From Burkholderiales bacterium (GTDB taxonomy: Bacteria > Pseudomonadota > Gammaproteobacteria > Burkholderiales > Burkholderiaceae_E), in assembly GCA_029977705.1 (NCBI GenBank), contig JAPOKJ010000022.1:1-53372 (forward strand): DNA of 53,372 nt, given 5' to 3'. The notes below the pieces were generated by a model, which ran no database searches, was not told the origin of the DNA, and was given only the letters and a program-made list of their open reading frames with translations. Below are positions 1-8,285 of this stretch, piece by piece (the first letter of the stretch is position 1; every line of letters begins with the position of its first letter). Both the position numbers and the translations under genes were made by a program.

Positions 1-120
1 GACCAGCACGCGGATCGGCTTGCTCGGCCAGGCCTGGGCAAGGGCTGGCATCGGGGCGTTCAGGCTGGTGAGGGTCAGGGCCAGGGCGGCCAGGCTCAGG
101 AGGCGGCGATTCGGTTGCAT
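1..120 (-). CDS. Bug/TctC-family periplasmic binding protein, N-terminal fragment
   Basis: Only the first 40 codons are in the window; the gene runs off the left edge. The reading frame opens with a signal peptide (charged MQPNRR start, hydrophobic core, cleavage likely after ALAQ). It then enters AWPSKPIRVLV, the start of the mature domain in tripartite-tricarboxylate (Bug/TctC) solute receptors, which bind organic acids in the periplasm. The ATG was chosen because it sits directly before the signal peptide; no strong ribosome-binding site is visible. A TATAGT -10-like box lies about 33 bases upstream. Family assignment is good; the substrate is unknown. Confidence 0.8.
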   Translation of the reverse strand, partial: MQPNRRLLSLAALALTLTSLNAPMPALAQAWPSKPIRVLV

Positions 121-152
121 GAGGATCAGGTTCAAGTTGGTCAAGCAGGATC

Positions 153-158
153 ACTATA
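153..158 (-). promoter_or_regulatory. Candidate -10 box for the truncated Bug gene
   Basis: On the minus strand this reads TATAGT and would start a leader of about 25 nt before the receptor gene. No convincing -35 hexamer is seen 16-18 bases upstream. The rest of the gap up to comM holds only two copies of AGGGTTGTTC (182-191 and 202-211) and a weak CGCCCC/GGGGCG hairpin (211-234) without a T run. Confidence 0.3.
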
Positions 159-241
159 ACCACAAAGGCGCTGCTTCAGAGAGGGTTGTTCAGCAGGGCG
201 CAGGGTTGTTCGCCCCTCGATGCCTCGCGGGGCGTCCCGGC

Positions 242-1756
242 TCAGGCGTGCTCGGCCATGATGGCCCGCCGGTAGCCGATCGCCTCGGCCAGATGGGCCT
301 GAGCAATATCGGTGCTTTCGTCCAGGTCGGCAATGCTGCGGGCCAGCTTGAGTACCCGGTGGGTGGCGCGACTGGACCAGCGCAACTGCCGTGCCGCCCT
401 GACCAGCAGGGTCTGGGCGGCTTCGGGCAGGGCGCAGTGGCGGTCCAGATCGGCGGGTTCGAGCTGGGCATTGGGGTGACCCTGCCGCTGCAACTGGCAC
501 AGGTGGGCGCGTGCCACCCGCTCGGCAATGGCCCGGCTGGCCTGCGCACGGCCTGCGGCAAGCAGTTGGGCCTCGTCGATCGGCGCGATCGCCACCTGCA
601 CGTCGATGCGGTCGAGCAGGGGCCCGGAGATGCGCGACTGATACCGCCACACCTGCTCGCGCTGGCAGCGGCAGCGGGCATCGCCGAAATAGCCGCAGGG
701 GCAGGGATTCATGGCCGCCACCAGCTGGAAGCGGGCCGGGAAGGTGACCTGGCGCAGCGCCCGCGCAATCGAGATCTGCCCGGTCTCGAGGGGTTCGCGC
801 AGGCATTCGAGGGCGCGACGGGCGAACTCGGGCAATTCGTCGAGAAACAGCACCCCATGGTGGGCCAGGCTGACCTCACCCGGCCGCGGCGGCGTGCCAC
901 CGCCGGCCAGCGCGGCAGCCGAGGCCGAATGATGGGGCGCGCGAAACGGACGCAGGCCCCAGGCGGGTGCCGCGACACTACGCTTGAGGTCTTGCAGCAC
1001 CATCACTTCCTGGGCGTGGTCTTCGTCGAGCGGGGGCAGGATGGAGGGCAGGGCCTGGGCCAGCAGGGACTTGCCGGCGCCGGGCGGGCCGATCAGGAGC
1101 AGGCCATGGCCGCCGGCCGCCGCCACCTCGCAGGCCCGCTTGGCCAGGTCCTGGCCCTTGATGTCGGCAAAGTCCGGGGCGGCCATCGGCGCTGCCGGGG
1201 GCCGGTGATGGCTGATGCGCGTCAGGCTGCCCAGCCCCTTCAGGTGGTCGGCGACTTCGGCCAGGCTTGCAGCCGCGAGCACGCGCGGTTCGAGCAGCGC
1301 TGCCAGCTCGGCGGCATTGCCTTGTGGTACGACGAGCGAGCGCTTGCTTTCACGGTGACTGGCCACCGCCATGGCAAGAAGGCCAGCACCGGGCCGCAAT
1401 ACCCCGGTCAGGGAGAGCTCCCCGACCAGTTCGAGCTGGGGCAGCAGTTCGGCGCAATGGGGGCCCTCGAGCTGGCCGCTGGCCACCAGGATGCCGATGG
1501 CGATGGGCAGGTCGAAGCGGCCCGAGTGCTTGGGCAGGTCGGCTGGCGCCAGATTGACGGTGAGGCGCCGGTTGGGAAATTCGAAGCCGCCATGCAGCAG
1601 CGCGGCGCGCACCCGCTCCCGGCTCTCGCGAACCTCGGCCTCGGGCAGGCCGACGATGTTGAAGGCGGGCAGGCCGTTGCCGATATGGATCTCGACATCG
1701 ACCAGCGGGGAGGACAGCCCGAGCAGGGCGCGGCTTTTGACCAGGGCGACACTCAT
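242..1756 (-). CDS. comM: ComM/YifB-type Mg-chelatase-like AAA+ ATPase
   Basis: A 504-residue protein of the YifB/ComM family, hexameric helicases that promote branch migration during natural transformation. The N-terminal ChlI-like domain is typical (MSVALVKSRA start, then GLPEAEVRESRERVRAAL and NLAPADLPKHSGRFDLPIAI). The AAA+ core has a Walker A GPPGAGKS near residue 223. A Walker B-like LFLDELPEF and the Cys-rich AAMNPCPCGYF loop that marks this family follow. An upstream in-frame ATG would add three residues, but homologues begin at MSxA. It is the last gene of the thiolase-ubiK-comM run. Length and motifs look intact. Confidence 0.93.
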   Translation of the reverse strand: MSVALVKSRALLGLSSPLVDVEIHIGNGLPAFNIVGLPEAEVRESRERVRAALLHGGFEFPNRRLTVNLAPADLPKHSGRFDLPIAIGILVASGQLEGPHCAELLPQLELVGELSLTGVLRPGAGLLAMAVASHRESKRSLVVPQGNAAELAALLEPRVLAAASLAEVADHLKGLGSLTRISHHRPPAAPMAAPDFADIKGQDLAKRACEVAAAGGHGLLLIGPPGAGKSLLAQALPSILPPLDEDHAQEVMVLQDLKRSVAAPAWGLRPFRAPHHSASAAALAGGGTPPRPGEVSLAHHGVLFLDELPEFARRALECLREPLETGQISIARALRQVTFPARFQLVAAMNPCPCGYFGDARCRCQREQVWRYQSRISGPLLDRIDVQVAIAPIDEAQLLAAGRAQASRAIAERVARAHLCQLQRQGHPNAQLEPADLDRHCALPEAAQTLLVRAARQLRWSSRATHRVLKLARSIADLDESTDIAQAHLAEAIGYRRAIMAEHA

Positions 1757-1772
1757 GATGAGCATCAGCCTA

Positions 1773-1791
1773 GCGCCCGCCGCCCGGGCGC
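1773..1791 (-). other. GC-rich hairpin between ubiK and comM
   Basis: A perfect 7-bp inverted repeat (GCGCCCG/CGGGCGC, 5-nt loop) lies in the 69-nt gap after ubiK. It has no T tract, so it may only attenuate or stabilise the transcript rather than terminate it. Confidence 0.3.
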
Positions 1792-1825
1792 ACCATCCGC
1801 CATCGGGCCGAACTGTCCGGCCTAT

Positions 1826-2083
1826 TTACTTCCTGAGGGCGGCCAGCTCAGCCTCGAGGGCGGCCACCCGTGCGGCCAGCCGCTCGACCAGTTCGACCCG
1901 CACCTCGAACTCTTCCCGGGTGACCAGACCCATCTGCTGGGCCCCCTGGTTCAAGACCGCCTTGAGGTTGCGCTCCAGATCCGCCGCCGGGCTGTTGCGC
2001 AGCAGTTCGCCCAGGCGGTTCTTGAGCCAGTCGGGCGAGAAGCGTTCCTCCCCGCCCGCGCCCGCTTGCGATGCGTCGCCCAT
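1826..2083 (-). CDS. ubiK: UbiK-type accessory factor for ubiquinone biosynthesis (BMFP/YqiC family)
   Basis: An 85-residue protein with the BMFP layout: an amphipathic N-terminal half (FSPDWLKNRLGELLRNSP) followed by a C-terminal coiled coil (VELVERLAARVAALEAELAAL). UbiK-type proteins trimerise through this coil and support the soluble Ubi complex that makes ubiquinone. The residues LVTREEFEVRVELVERL are characteristic. The start codon overlaps the thiolase stop by one base (TAATG), so translation is probably coupled. The N-terminal Gly/Ala stretch is not conserved in the family, but no better start exists. Confidence 0.85.
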   Translation of the reverse strand: MGDASQAGAGGEERFSPDWLKNRLGELLRNSPAADLERNLKAVLNQGAQQMGLVTREEFEVRVELVERLAARVAALEAELAALRK

Positions 2084-3258
2084 TACAGCCGCTCGATGAT
2101 GGTGACGTTGGCCAGGCCGCCCCCCTCACACATGGTCTGCAGGCCGTAACGCTTGCCGCGCTTGTGAAGGGCATGCACCAGGGTGGTCATCAGCTTGGCG
2201 CCGGAGCCGCCCAGGGGGTGGCCCAAGGCAATCGCACCGCCATTGACGTTCAGGCGGGCATGATCGGCCCCCAGGGTCTTGAGCCAGGCCAGGGGCACTG
2301 GCGCGAAGGCTTCATTGACCTCGTACAGGTCGATGTCATCGATTTTCATGCCGGCCTTTTTCAGGGCACGTTCGGTGGCGGGCACCGGGGCCTCGAGCAT
2401 GACGACCGGGTCGTGACCCAGCAGGCTCATGTGATGCACACGGGCCAGTGGCTTGACGCCCAGGGTCTTGAGGCCGCGCTCATTGACCACCATCAGGCCG
2501 GCGGCGCCGTCGCAGATCTGGCTGGCCGAGGCCGCCGTGATGGTGCCGCCCTCGGCCAGCAGCTTGACGCCACGGATGCCCTCGAGCGTGGCGTCGAAGC
2601 GGATGCCCTCGTCCACGGTATGCATGCCCTCGCCGCTGCCATCGGACAGGCGCACCGCCACCGGCACGATCTCCTCGTCGAACTGGCCGCTTCTGGTCGC
2701 GGCAATGGCGCGCTGATGGCTCTCAAAGGCGAAACGATCGAGGGTGTCGCGGTCCAGGCCGTATTTTTTCGACAGCATCTCGGCGCCGGTGAACTGGCTG
2801 AACTGCACATTTGGATAGCGCTTCTGGATCGCCGGGCTCATGTAGGTGCCCATGCCGGCCTTGGCGGCCAGGATGCTGGGCATGCCCATCGGCACCCGGG
2901 TCATGCTCTCGACGCCGGCGGCGATGACGATGTCATGCACCCCCGACATCACGGCCTGTGCGGCAAAGTGCAGGGCCTGCTGCGAGGAGCCGCACTGGCG
3001 ATCCACCGAGGTGGCCGGCACGGATTCGGGCAGCTTGGAGGCCAGCACTGCATTGCGTGCGATGTTGACCGCCTGTTCGCCGGCCTGACCGACGCAGCCC
3101 ATGATCACATCCTCGATCAGGGCCGGGTCGGCCTTGCTGCGCTCGACCAGGGCATCGAGCACCTGGGCAGCCAGGTCGGCAGGGTGCCAGCCAGCCAGAC
3201 GGCCCCCTTTGCGGCCTCCGGCGGTGCGGGCGGCGGCAACGATATAGGCTTCAGACAT
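2083..3258 (-). CDS. Thiolase, acetyl-CoA C-acyltransferase
   Basis: A 391-residue thiolase catalysing thiolytic cleavage or condensation of 3-ketoacyl-CoA. The nucleophilic cysteine is in [11 protein letters not shown] (Cys89). The C-terminal catalytic region has [16 protein letters not shown] and the second Cys in [11 protein letters not shown]. Two ATGs are possible; the inner one (MSEAYIV) is preferred because the GGAG box lies 8 nt before it, against 2 nt for MKMSEAY. Family members serve fatty-acid oxidation or polyhydroxybutyrate synthesis, and substrate length cannot be told from sequence. It heads the minus-strand set thiolase-ubiK-comM and is divergent from the nitrogen operon. Confidence 0.9.
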   Translation of the reverse strand: MSEAYIVAAARTAGGRKGGRLAGWHPADLAAQVLDALVERSKADPALIEDVIMGCVGQAGEQAVNIARNAVLASKLPESVPATSVDRQCGSSQQALHFAAQAVMSGVHDIVIAAGVESMTRVPMGMPSILAAKAGMGTYMSPAIQKRYPNVQFSQFTGAEMLSKKYGLDRDTLDRFAFESHQRAIAATRSGQFDEEIVPVAVRLSDGSGEGMHTVDEGIRFDATLEGIRGVKLLAEGGTITAASASQICDGAAGLMVVNERGLKTLGVKPLARVHHMSLLGHDPVVMLEAPVPATERALKKAGMKIDDIDLYEVNEAFAPVPLAWLKTLGADHARLNVNGGAIALGHPLGGSGAKLMTTLVHALHKRGKRYGLQTMCEGGGLANVTIIERL

Positions 3259-3287
3259 CTTCATTTCTCCTTGCGGTTGATGCCGCG

Positions 3288-3293
3288 ATTTTA
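3288..3293 (-). promoter_or_regulatory. Candidate -10 box of the thiolase gene
   Basis: TAAAAT on the minus strand, giving a start site about 23 nt ahead of the chosen ATG. The -35 region is GC-rich and unconvincing. The box lies in the roughly 300-nt divergent spacer that also holds the sigma-54 promoter and NtrC-type sites of the opposite operon. Confidence 0.35.
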
Positions 3294-3383
3294 GGGCCAA
3301 GCGGGCCTGGCGGGGGCGCGCCGTGTTGTCAGGCGTGCCGCCCGTGCGCGCGGTCATGCACCCTCCCAGAAGGGGCGCCAAGG

Positions 3384-3400
3384 CGCACCCCACTGGCGCA
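3384..3400 (+). promoter_or_regulatory. Second, weaker NtrC-type site
   Basis: CGCAC-N7-GCGCA matches the NtrC dyad TGCAC-N7-GTGCA at 8 of 10 arm positions. It lies exactly 28 bp upstream of the stronger site and is centred about 125 bp before the predicted sigma-54 start. Paired sites of this kind allow cooperative NtrC binding at glnA/glnK promoters. Confidence 0.5.
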
Positions 3401-3411
3401 AGGGGTTCCTG

Positions 3412-3428
3412 TGCACCATAACAGTGCA
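3412..3428 (+). promoter_or_regulatory. NtrC enhancer site
   Basis: TGCAC-CATAACA-GTGCA is a perfect dyad with the arm sequence and 7-bp spacing of enterobacterial NtrC sites (TGCAC-N7-GTGCA). It is centred about 97 bp upstream of the start predicted from the sigma-54 promoter, the usual distance for an activator that works by DNA looping. The site implies induction under nitrogen limitation. Confidence 0.75.
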
Positions 3429-3491
3429 CCAAATTCGGTCGAATCCGCTTTATCGCCTCATCTTGGCCCATGTTCGGGAAAGTCAAAGCCC

Positions 3492-3507
3492 TGGCACAGG
3501 AAATGCT
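3492..3507 (+). promoter_or_regulatory. Sigma-54 (RpoN) promoter of the TorF-glnK-amtB operon
   Basis: TGGCACAGGAAATGCT matches the -24/-12 consensus TGGCACR-N4-TTGCW in all but one base, and the invariant GG and GC are separated by exactly 10 bp. The expected start site is near 3517, leaving a leader of about 45 nt with GGAG 6 nt before the ATG. NtrC-type dyads lie upstream, so the three genes behind it are probably one nitrogen-regulated transcript. Confidence 0.82.
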
Positions 3508-3561
3508 GAACAGGATCAACCCGCTTCTTTGACATTCCATTCCTCATTCCCGGAGAACACC

Positions 3562-4329
3562 ATGTCCGTCAAGAAATTGCCCAGCGCGATTGCTCTCGTT
3601 TCCGCCCTCCTCGGCGCCACGCCCGCCCTGGCCCAGACGGCGGCAGCACCCGCCCCTGCGCCCGCTGCCGAGCCCGCCAGCCCCTGGAGCTTCAATATCG
3701 GCGCGTTCACCGAGTACCGCTATCGCGGCATCTCGCAGACCAGCTTCAAGCCTGCCCTGCAAGGCGGCGTTGATTACGCCAGCCCGAGCGGCTTCTATCT
3801 GGGTGCCTGGGGTTCGACCATCACCTGGATCACCGATGCGGCGCCTGCCAACAAGGGCAACATCGAAATCGACATCTACGGTGGCTACAAGGGCACCGCT
3901 GGTCCGATCAGCTATGACGTCGGCCTGCTGCAGTACTGGTATGCCGGCAACAACCTGAACCCGAATGCCAACACCCTCGAGGTCTATGGCGCCGGTACCT
4001 ATGGCCCGGTGACCGCCAAGTATTCGTACAGCCTGACCAACCTGTTCGGCTTTGTCGATTCCAAGGGTTCGGGCTACCTTGACCTGTCCGCGACCTTCGA
4101 CCTGGGCAATGGCTGGGGCCTGGTGCCGCACATCGGCCGTCAGACCGTCGCCAAGAATGGCGCCTACAACTACACCGACGCCTCGCTGACCCTGACCAAG
4201 GAAGCCTATGGGCTGGTGTGGTCGGCCATGGTCGTGGGCACCGACAGCATCAAGGCGTCCTACACCAACCCGGCCGGCAAGTACCTGGGCAAGGGCACCG
4301 TGGTGCTGGGCGTCAAGAAAAACTTCTGA
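3562..4329 (+). CDS. TorF-family putative outer-membrane porin (TIGR02001 type)
   Basis: A 255-residue exported protein. Residues 1-25 form a signal peptide ending ALAQ, followed by an Ala/Pro linker (AAAPAPAPAAEPA) and a beta-rich domain starting WSFNIGAFTEYRYRGISQT, the hallmark of this family. Alternating short strands with Gly/Asn turns and a terminal aromatic residue (VKKNF) fit an outer-membrane barrel. It is the first gene behind the sigma-54/NtrC promoter, 69 nt before glnK, so an outer-membrane role in nitrogen supply is a reasonable inference. No member function is firmly known to me. Confidence 0.82.
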   Translation: MSVKKLPSAIALVSALLGATPALAQTAAAPAPAPAAEPASPWSFNIGAFTEYRYRGISQTSFKPALQGGVDYASPSGFYLGAWGSTITWITDAAPANKGNIEIDIYGGYKGTAGPISYDVGLLQYWYAGNNLNPNANTLEVYGAGTYGPVTAKYSYSLTNLFGFVDSKGSGYLDLSATFDLGNGWGLVPHIGRQTVAKNGAYNYTDASLTLTKEAYGLVWSAMVVGTDSIKASYTNPAGKYLGKGTVVLGVKKNF

Positions 4330-4377
4330 AGCACCGGGCCGCAAGGCCCCTCACCCCATCACGAAGCCGGCTCATGA

Positions 4378-4737
<360 letters not shown>

Positions 4738-4788
4738 GCCATCAGGTCCTTCCCGCAAGGCCCCATACCCATACGCCCGGAGTCCACG

Positions 4789-6390
4789 ATGAAATCCCTT
4801 TCCTTCCTGACGAGCTGGTGCCTGGCACTGCTCGTTGCCATCATGCTGGTGCCCAGTGCGCCGGCATTCGCACAGGCCGCTGACGCCAAGGCGGAAGCGC
4901 CCAAGGCCGAAGCCCCCAAGGCTGATGCCGCCCCAGCTGCTGCAGCACCGGCTGCTTCGGCGGCCTCGGCCGCAGCCTCTGCTGCCGCTTCCGCGCCCGC
5001 TGCAGCTTCTGCCGCCGCGTCCGGCTCGGCATCTGCCGCTGCGGCCGCCCCGGCCGCCAGCGCTCCCGCCCCGACCCCCGTCCCCAACAAGGGCGACACC
5101 GCCTGGATGACGGTCGCCACCTTGCTGGTGCTGATGATGATCGTGCCGGGCCTGGCCCTGTTCTACGGCGGTCTGGTCCGCTCCAAGAACATGCTGTCGG
5201 TGCTGATGCAGGTCATGATGGTGGCCTGCGTCATCATGGTGCTGTGGATGATCTACGGCTACACGCTGGCCTTTGGTGGCGATGGCAAGTTCTTCGGCAC
5301 CTTCGACAAGCTGTTCCTCAAGGGCATCACCCCTGATTCGGTCGCCGCCACCTTCAGCAAGGGCGTCTACATCCCCGAACTGACCTTCGTCGCCTTCCAG
5401 GCCACGTTCGCTGCCATCACCTGTGCCCTGATCGTCGGCGCCTTTGCCGAGCGCATCAAGTTCTCGGCGGTGCTGCTGTTCAGCGTGCTCTGGTTCACCT
5501 TCTGCTACGTGCCGGTCGCCCACATGGTCTGGTACTGGGCGGGTCCCGATGCCATCACGGATGCCAAGACGCTTGAAACCGTCACCGGCAACGCGGGCTG
5601 GCTGTGGGCCAAGGGTGCCCTGGACTTTGCCGGCGGTACCGTGGTGCACATCAATGCCGGTGTGGCCGGCCTGATCGGCGCCATCCTGGTGGGCAAGCGC
5701 ATCGGCTACGGCCGTGAATCGATGGCACCGCACTCGCTGGTGATGACCATGATCGGCGCCTCGCTGCTGTGGGTGGGCTGGTTCGGCTTCAATGCCGGCT
5801 CCAACCTGGAAGCCAATGGCGTGACCGCGATGGCCTTCCTGAACACCCTGCTGGCCACTGCCGCTGCCGTATCGTCCTGGACCTTCGCCGAGTGGATGAG
5901 CAAGGGCAAGCCCTCGATGCTGGGCGCCGCCTCGGGTGCCGTGGCTGGCCTGGTCGCCATCACTCCGGCCTGCGGCTTCGTCGGTCCGATGGGTTCGCTG
6001 GTGATCGGCCTGCTGGCCGGTGTGGTCTGCCTGTGGGGCGTCAACGGCCTCAAGCGCATGATCGGCGCCGATGACTCCCTCGACGTGTTCGGCGTGCACG
6101 GTGTCGGCGGCATCCTGGGTGCCCTGCTCACCGGTGTCTTTGCTGCGCCTTCCCTGGGCGGCACCGGCATCTTCGATTACGTCACCAACAAGGCCAGCCC
6201 GGATTACTCGATCGCCGGCCAGGTGTGGATCCAGTTCCAGGCCGTCCTGACCACCCTGGTCTGGTCTGCAGTGGTCTCGCTGATCGCCTACAAGCTGGTC
6301 GACATGGTCATCGGCCTGCGGGTGGCAGAGGACGAAGAGCGCGAGGGTCTGGACATCACGACCCACGGCGAGAGTGCCTACCACAGCTGA
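4789..6390 (+). CDS. amtB: Ammonium transporter AmtB with Ala/Pro-rich N-terminal extension
   Basis: A 533-residue Amt/MEP/Rh channel for ammonium uptake across the inner membrane. It begins with a signal peptide (cleavage near APAFAQ, residue 29). About 65 residues of almost pure Ala/Ser/Pro/Lys then precede the first channel helix (DTAWMTVATLLVLMM). Family motifs follow: ALFYGGLVRSKN, the two conserved histidines in GGTVVHINAG and DVFGVHGVGGILGALL, and a hydrophilic C-terminal tail (VAEDEEREGLDITTHGE) that contacts GlnK. The low-complexity stretch is longer than in typical AmtB and would lie in the periplasm. It is the last gene of the TorF-glnK-amtB operon. Confidence 0.95.
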   Translation: MKSLSFLTSWCLALLVAIMLVPSAPAFAQAADAKAEAPKAEAPKADAAPAAAAPAASAASAAASAAASAPAAASAAASGSASAAAAAPAASAPAPTPVPNKGDTAWMTVATLLVLMMIVPGLALFYGGLVRSKNMLSVLMQVMMVACVIMVLWMIYGYTLAFGGDGKFFGTFDKLFLKGITPDSVAATFSKGVYIPELTFVAFQATFAAITCALIVGAFAERIKFSAVLLFSVLWFTFCYVPVAHMVWYWAGPDAITDAKTLETVTGNAGWLWAKGALDFAGGTVVHINAGVAGLIGAILVGKRIGYGRESMAPHSLVMTMIGASLLWVGWFGFNAGSNLEANGVTAMAFLNTLLATAAAVSSWTFAEWMSKGKPSMLGAASGAVAGLVAITPACGFVGPMGSLVIGLLAGVVCLWGVNGLKRMIGADDSLDVFGVHGVGGILGALLTGVFAAPSLGGTGIFDYVTNKASPDYSIAGQVWIQFQAVLTTLVWSAVVSLIAYKLVDMVIGLRVAEDEEREGLDITTHGESAYHS

Positions 6391-6432
6391 TTGACAGGTT
6401 TCATGCAGGTTTGTCTTTAGTCTCCTCCGATG

Positions 6433-6493
6433 CCCGTCCGGCCTGATTCTGGCCGGACGGGGCGGTTCTCCCCGGGCTTGTCCCGGGGTTTTT
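6433..6493 (+). terminator. Double-hairpin Rho-independent terminator after amtB
   Basis: Two hairpins stand in series. The first is an 11-bp perfect stem (CCCGTCCGGCC paired with its complement, loop TGATTCT, 6433-6461). The second is a 7-bp stem (CCCCGGG/CCCGGGG, loop CTTGT, 6470-6488) followed directly by TTTTT and ATT. The second has the form of an intrinsic terminator; the first may help fold or protect the 3' end. Confidence 0.85.
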
Positions 6494-6557
6494 ATTGGTG
6501 CTGCCGGTGGTCGGCCCTGCCGATCCTGTACCGTCCGGGCCACCGGTGTGTCGCAGC

Positions 6558-6588
6558 GCACAAGCTTGTGCCCCGCCTTCGCTACAAT
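6558..6588 (+). promoter_or_regulatory. Candidate gshB operon promoter with palindromic operator
   Basis: A perfect 14-bp palindrome, GCACAAGCTTGTGC (6558-6571), covers the place where a -35 box would be. TACAAT (6583-6588) is a good -10 box. The start would fall near 6595, leaving a leader of about 73 nt before gshB. No strong -35 is seen, which would suit an activator or repressor acting at the palindrome. The regulator is unknown. Confidence 0.45.
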
Positions 6589-6667
6589 TCACGGATCGCG
6601 TCTGCCTGCCTGGGCGGCGCCCACCTCGATCCGGCTTTCCGGGCCGTGTCATCGAAGGACGCCCACA

Positions 6668-7621
6668 ATGAACCTGCTCTTCATCGTCGACCCGCTCGAC
6701 AGCTTCAAGATCTACAAGGACTCGACCTACGCGATGATGGTCGAGGCGGCCCGCCGTGGCCATCAGCTGTTTGCCTGTGAACTTCATCAGTTGCGTCTGC
6801 TGGCCGGTCAGGTCTCGGCCCAGGCCCACCCGCTGCGCCTGAAGCCGGATCCCGACCTGCACGGACATGACTGGTATGAGCAGGGCGCCGCAGTTCCGAC
6901 CCTGTTGCAGGACTTCTCGGCCGTGGTGATGCGCAAGGATCCACCCTTCGATACCGAGTACCTGTATGCCACGCTGCTGCTGCAGCGTGCCCAGGACAGC
7001 GGGGCCAGGGTCTTCAATGACCCGCGTGCGCTGCGCGACCACAACGAGAAGCTGGCCATCACCGAGTTCCCGCAGCTGACGGCACCTACCCTGGTCAGCC
7101 GCGACCCGCAGGCCCTGCGCGCCTTCGTGCAGGAGCATCAGCAGGCGGTGTTCAAGCTGCTCGATGGCATGGGTGGCGCCTCGATCTTCCAGGCCCGGGC
7201 CAATGACCCGAACCTTTCAGTGATCATCGAGACCATGAACCAGTTCGGCGCCCGAACGGTGATGGCGCAGCGCTACCTGCCCCAGATCGTCGAGGGCGAC
7301 AAGCGCATCCTGCTGATCGGCGGCAAGGTCGTGCCCTTTGCGCTCGCCCGCATCCCGAAGCTGGGCGAGGCGCGCGGCAACCTGGCGGCCGGAGGCACCG
7401 GCCGGGCCCAGGAGCTGTCGGCCCGCGACCGCGAGATCGCCGAGTATCTGGCGCCGATCCTGGTCAAGCGCGGCCTGCTGCTGGTCGGGCTCGATGTGAT
7501 CGGCGACTGCCTGACCGAGATCAACGTCACCTCGCCGACCTGTTTCCAGGAAATCACCCAGCAAAAGGGGTTCGGCGTGGCAGCGCTGTTCATCGATGAG
7601 CTGGAGCGGGCGGCGGCATGA
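6668..7621 (+). CDS. gshB: Glutathione synthase
   Basis: A 317-residue ATP-grasp enzyme joining gamma-glutamylcysteine and glycine, the last step of glutathione synthesis. The N-terminal domain (LLFIVDPLDSFKIYKDSTYA) with VVMRKDPPFDTEYLYAT is diagnostic of prokaryotic GshB. The ATP-grasp part shows VFKLLDGMGGASIF, RYLPQIVEGDKRILLIGG and a Gly-rich GEARGNLAAGGTG loop; it ends with DVIGDCLTEINVTSPTCFQEI. The ATG was chosen for the GAAGGA box 7-8 nt upstream and the family start. Its stop overlaps the EIIA start by 4 nt. Confidence 0.95.
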   Translation: MNLLFIVDPLDSFKIYKDSTYAMMVEAARRGHQLFACELHQLRLLAGQVSAQAHPLRLKPDPDLHGHDWYEQGAAVPTLLQDFSAVVMRKDPPFDTEYLYATLLLQRAQDSGARVFNDPRALRDHNEKLAITEFPQLTAPTLVSRDPQALRAFVQEHQQAVFKLLDGMGGASIFQARANDPNLSVIIETMNQFGARTVMAQRYLPQIVEGDKRILLIGGKVVPFALARIPKLGEARGNLAAGGTGRAQELSARDREIAEYLAPILVKRGLLLVGLDVIGDCLTEINVTSPTCFQEITQQKGFGVAALFIDELERAAA

Positions 7622-8010
7622 TTGGTGTGCTGATCATTTCGCATGAGCCCCTGGGCACTGCGCTGCTCAGCTGTACCCGCCATATTTTCGGACGCCTGCC
7701 GCCACAGATCGCGGCCCTGGACGTGATTCCCGACGAGGACACCTCCGCGGCCAGCGAGTCGGCGCGCCAGTTGCTGGCGCGCATCAACGATGGCTCCGGG
7801 GTCCTGGTGCTCACCGACATTTATGGGGCCACGCCCTCTCGCATCGCGGCGGCGCTGGCCGAGCCCTTCAAGGTGGTGGTGATCGCCGGGGCCAATCTGC
7901 CGATGCTGGTCAAGGCCATCAACTATCGCCGGGGCCGCGACCTGGAGGAGGTGGCCAACCTGATCATGCCGGCTGCAAAAGATGCCATCATGGCGATCAC
8001 CGAATCCTGA
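7618..8010 (+). CDS. PTS EIIA component, mannose type
   Basis: A 130-residue EIIA of the mannose/fructose class (PF03610). The phosphorylated histidine is His9 in MIGVLIISHEPLG, and the domain continues with the typical VLVLTDIYGATPSRIAA. It lies between gshB and ptsH with a 4-nt overlap upstream and a 2-nt gap downstream. No EIIB or EIIC gene is in the window, so it probably acts as the end point of a regulatory phosphorelay rather than in sugar uptake. Its target is unknown. Confidence 0.9.
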   Translation: MIGVLIISHEPLGTALLSCTRHIFGRLPPQIAALDVIPDEDTSAASESARQLLARINDGSGVLVLTDIYGATPSRIAAALAEPFKVVVIAGANLPMLVKAINYRRGRDLEEVANLIMPAAKDAIMAITES

Positions 8011-8012
8011 AC

Positions 8013-8285
8013 ATGCTGCAAGAAGACATTACCGTTGTGAACAAGCTGGGCCTTCATGCCCGACCCTCGGCGCGGCTCACCCAGGTGGCCACGCAGTTCA
8101 AGAGCGAGGTCTGGCTGACCAAGAAGGGACGCCGCATCAATGGCAAGAGCATCATGGGCGTGATGATGCTCGCCGCCGGCAAGGGCACGGCCCTGACTGT
8201 CGAGACCAACGGCCCCGATGAGGCCGAAGCCATGGCCGCGATCCGCGAACTGATTGCCTCGGGTTTTGGGGAGGATCTGGGCTAG
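8013..8285 (+). CDS. ptsH: Phosphocarrier protein HPr
   Basis: A 90-residue HPr with the active histidine at residue 15 (NKLGLHARPSARL). It also has the regulatory-serine region at Ser46 (INGKSIMGVMML), as found in proteobacteria that encode HPr kinase. It takes phosphate from EI and passes it to EIIA proteins. Its stop codon overlaps the GTG start of ptsI by one base, so the phosphorelay genes are translationally linked. The kinase gene hprK is not in this window. Confidence 0.94.
   Translation: MLQEDITVVNKLGLHARPSARLTQVATQFKSEVWLTKKGRRINGKSIMGVMMLAAGKGTALTVETNGPDEAEAMAAIRELIASGFGEDLG

Noticed and set aside
20-2149. Long open frame on the plus strand opposite comM and ubiK
   Set aside because: It is antisense to two clear conserved genes, has no recognisable domain and a Gly/Gln/Arg-rich composition typical of shadows in GC-rich DNA.
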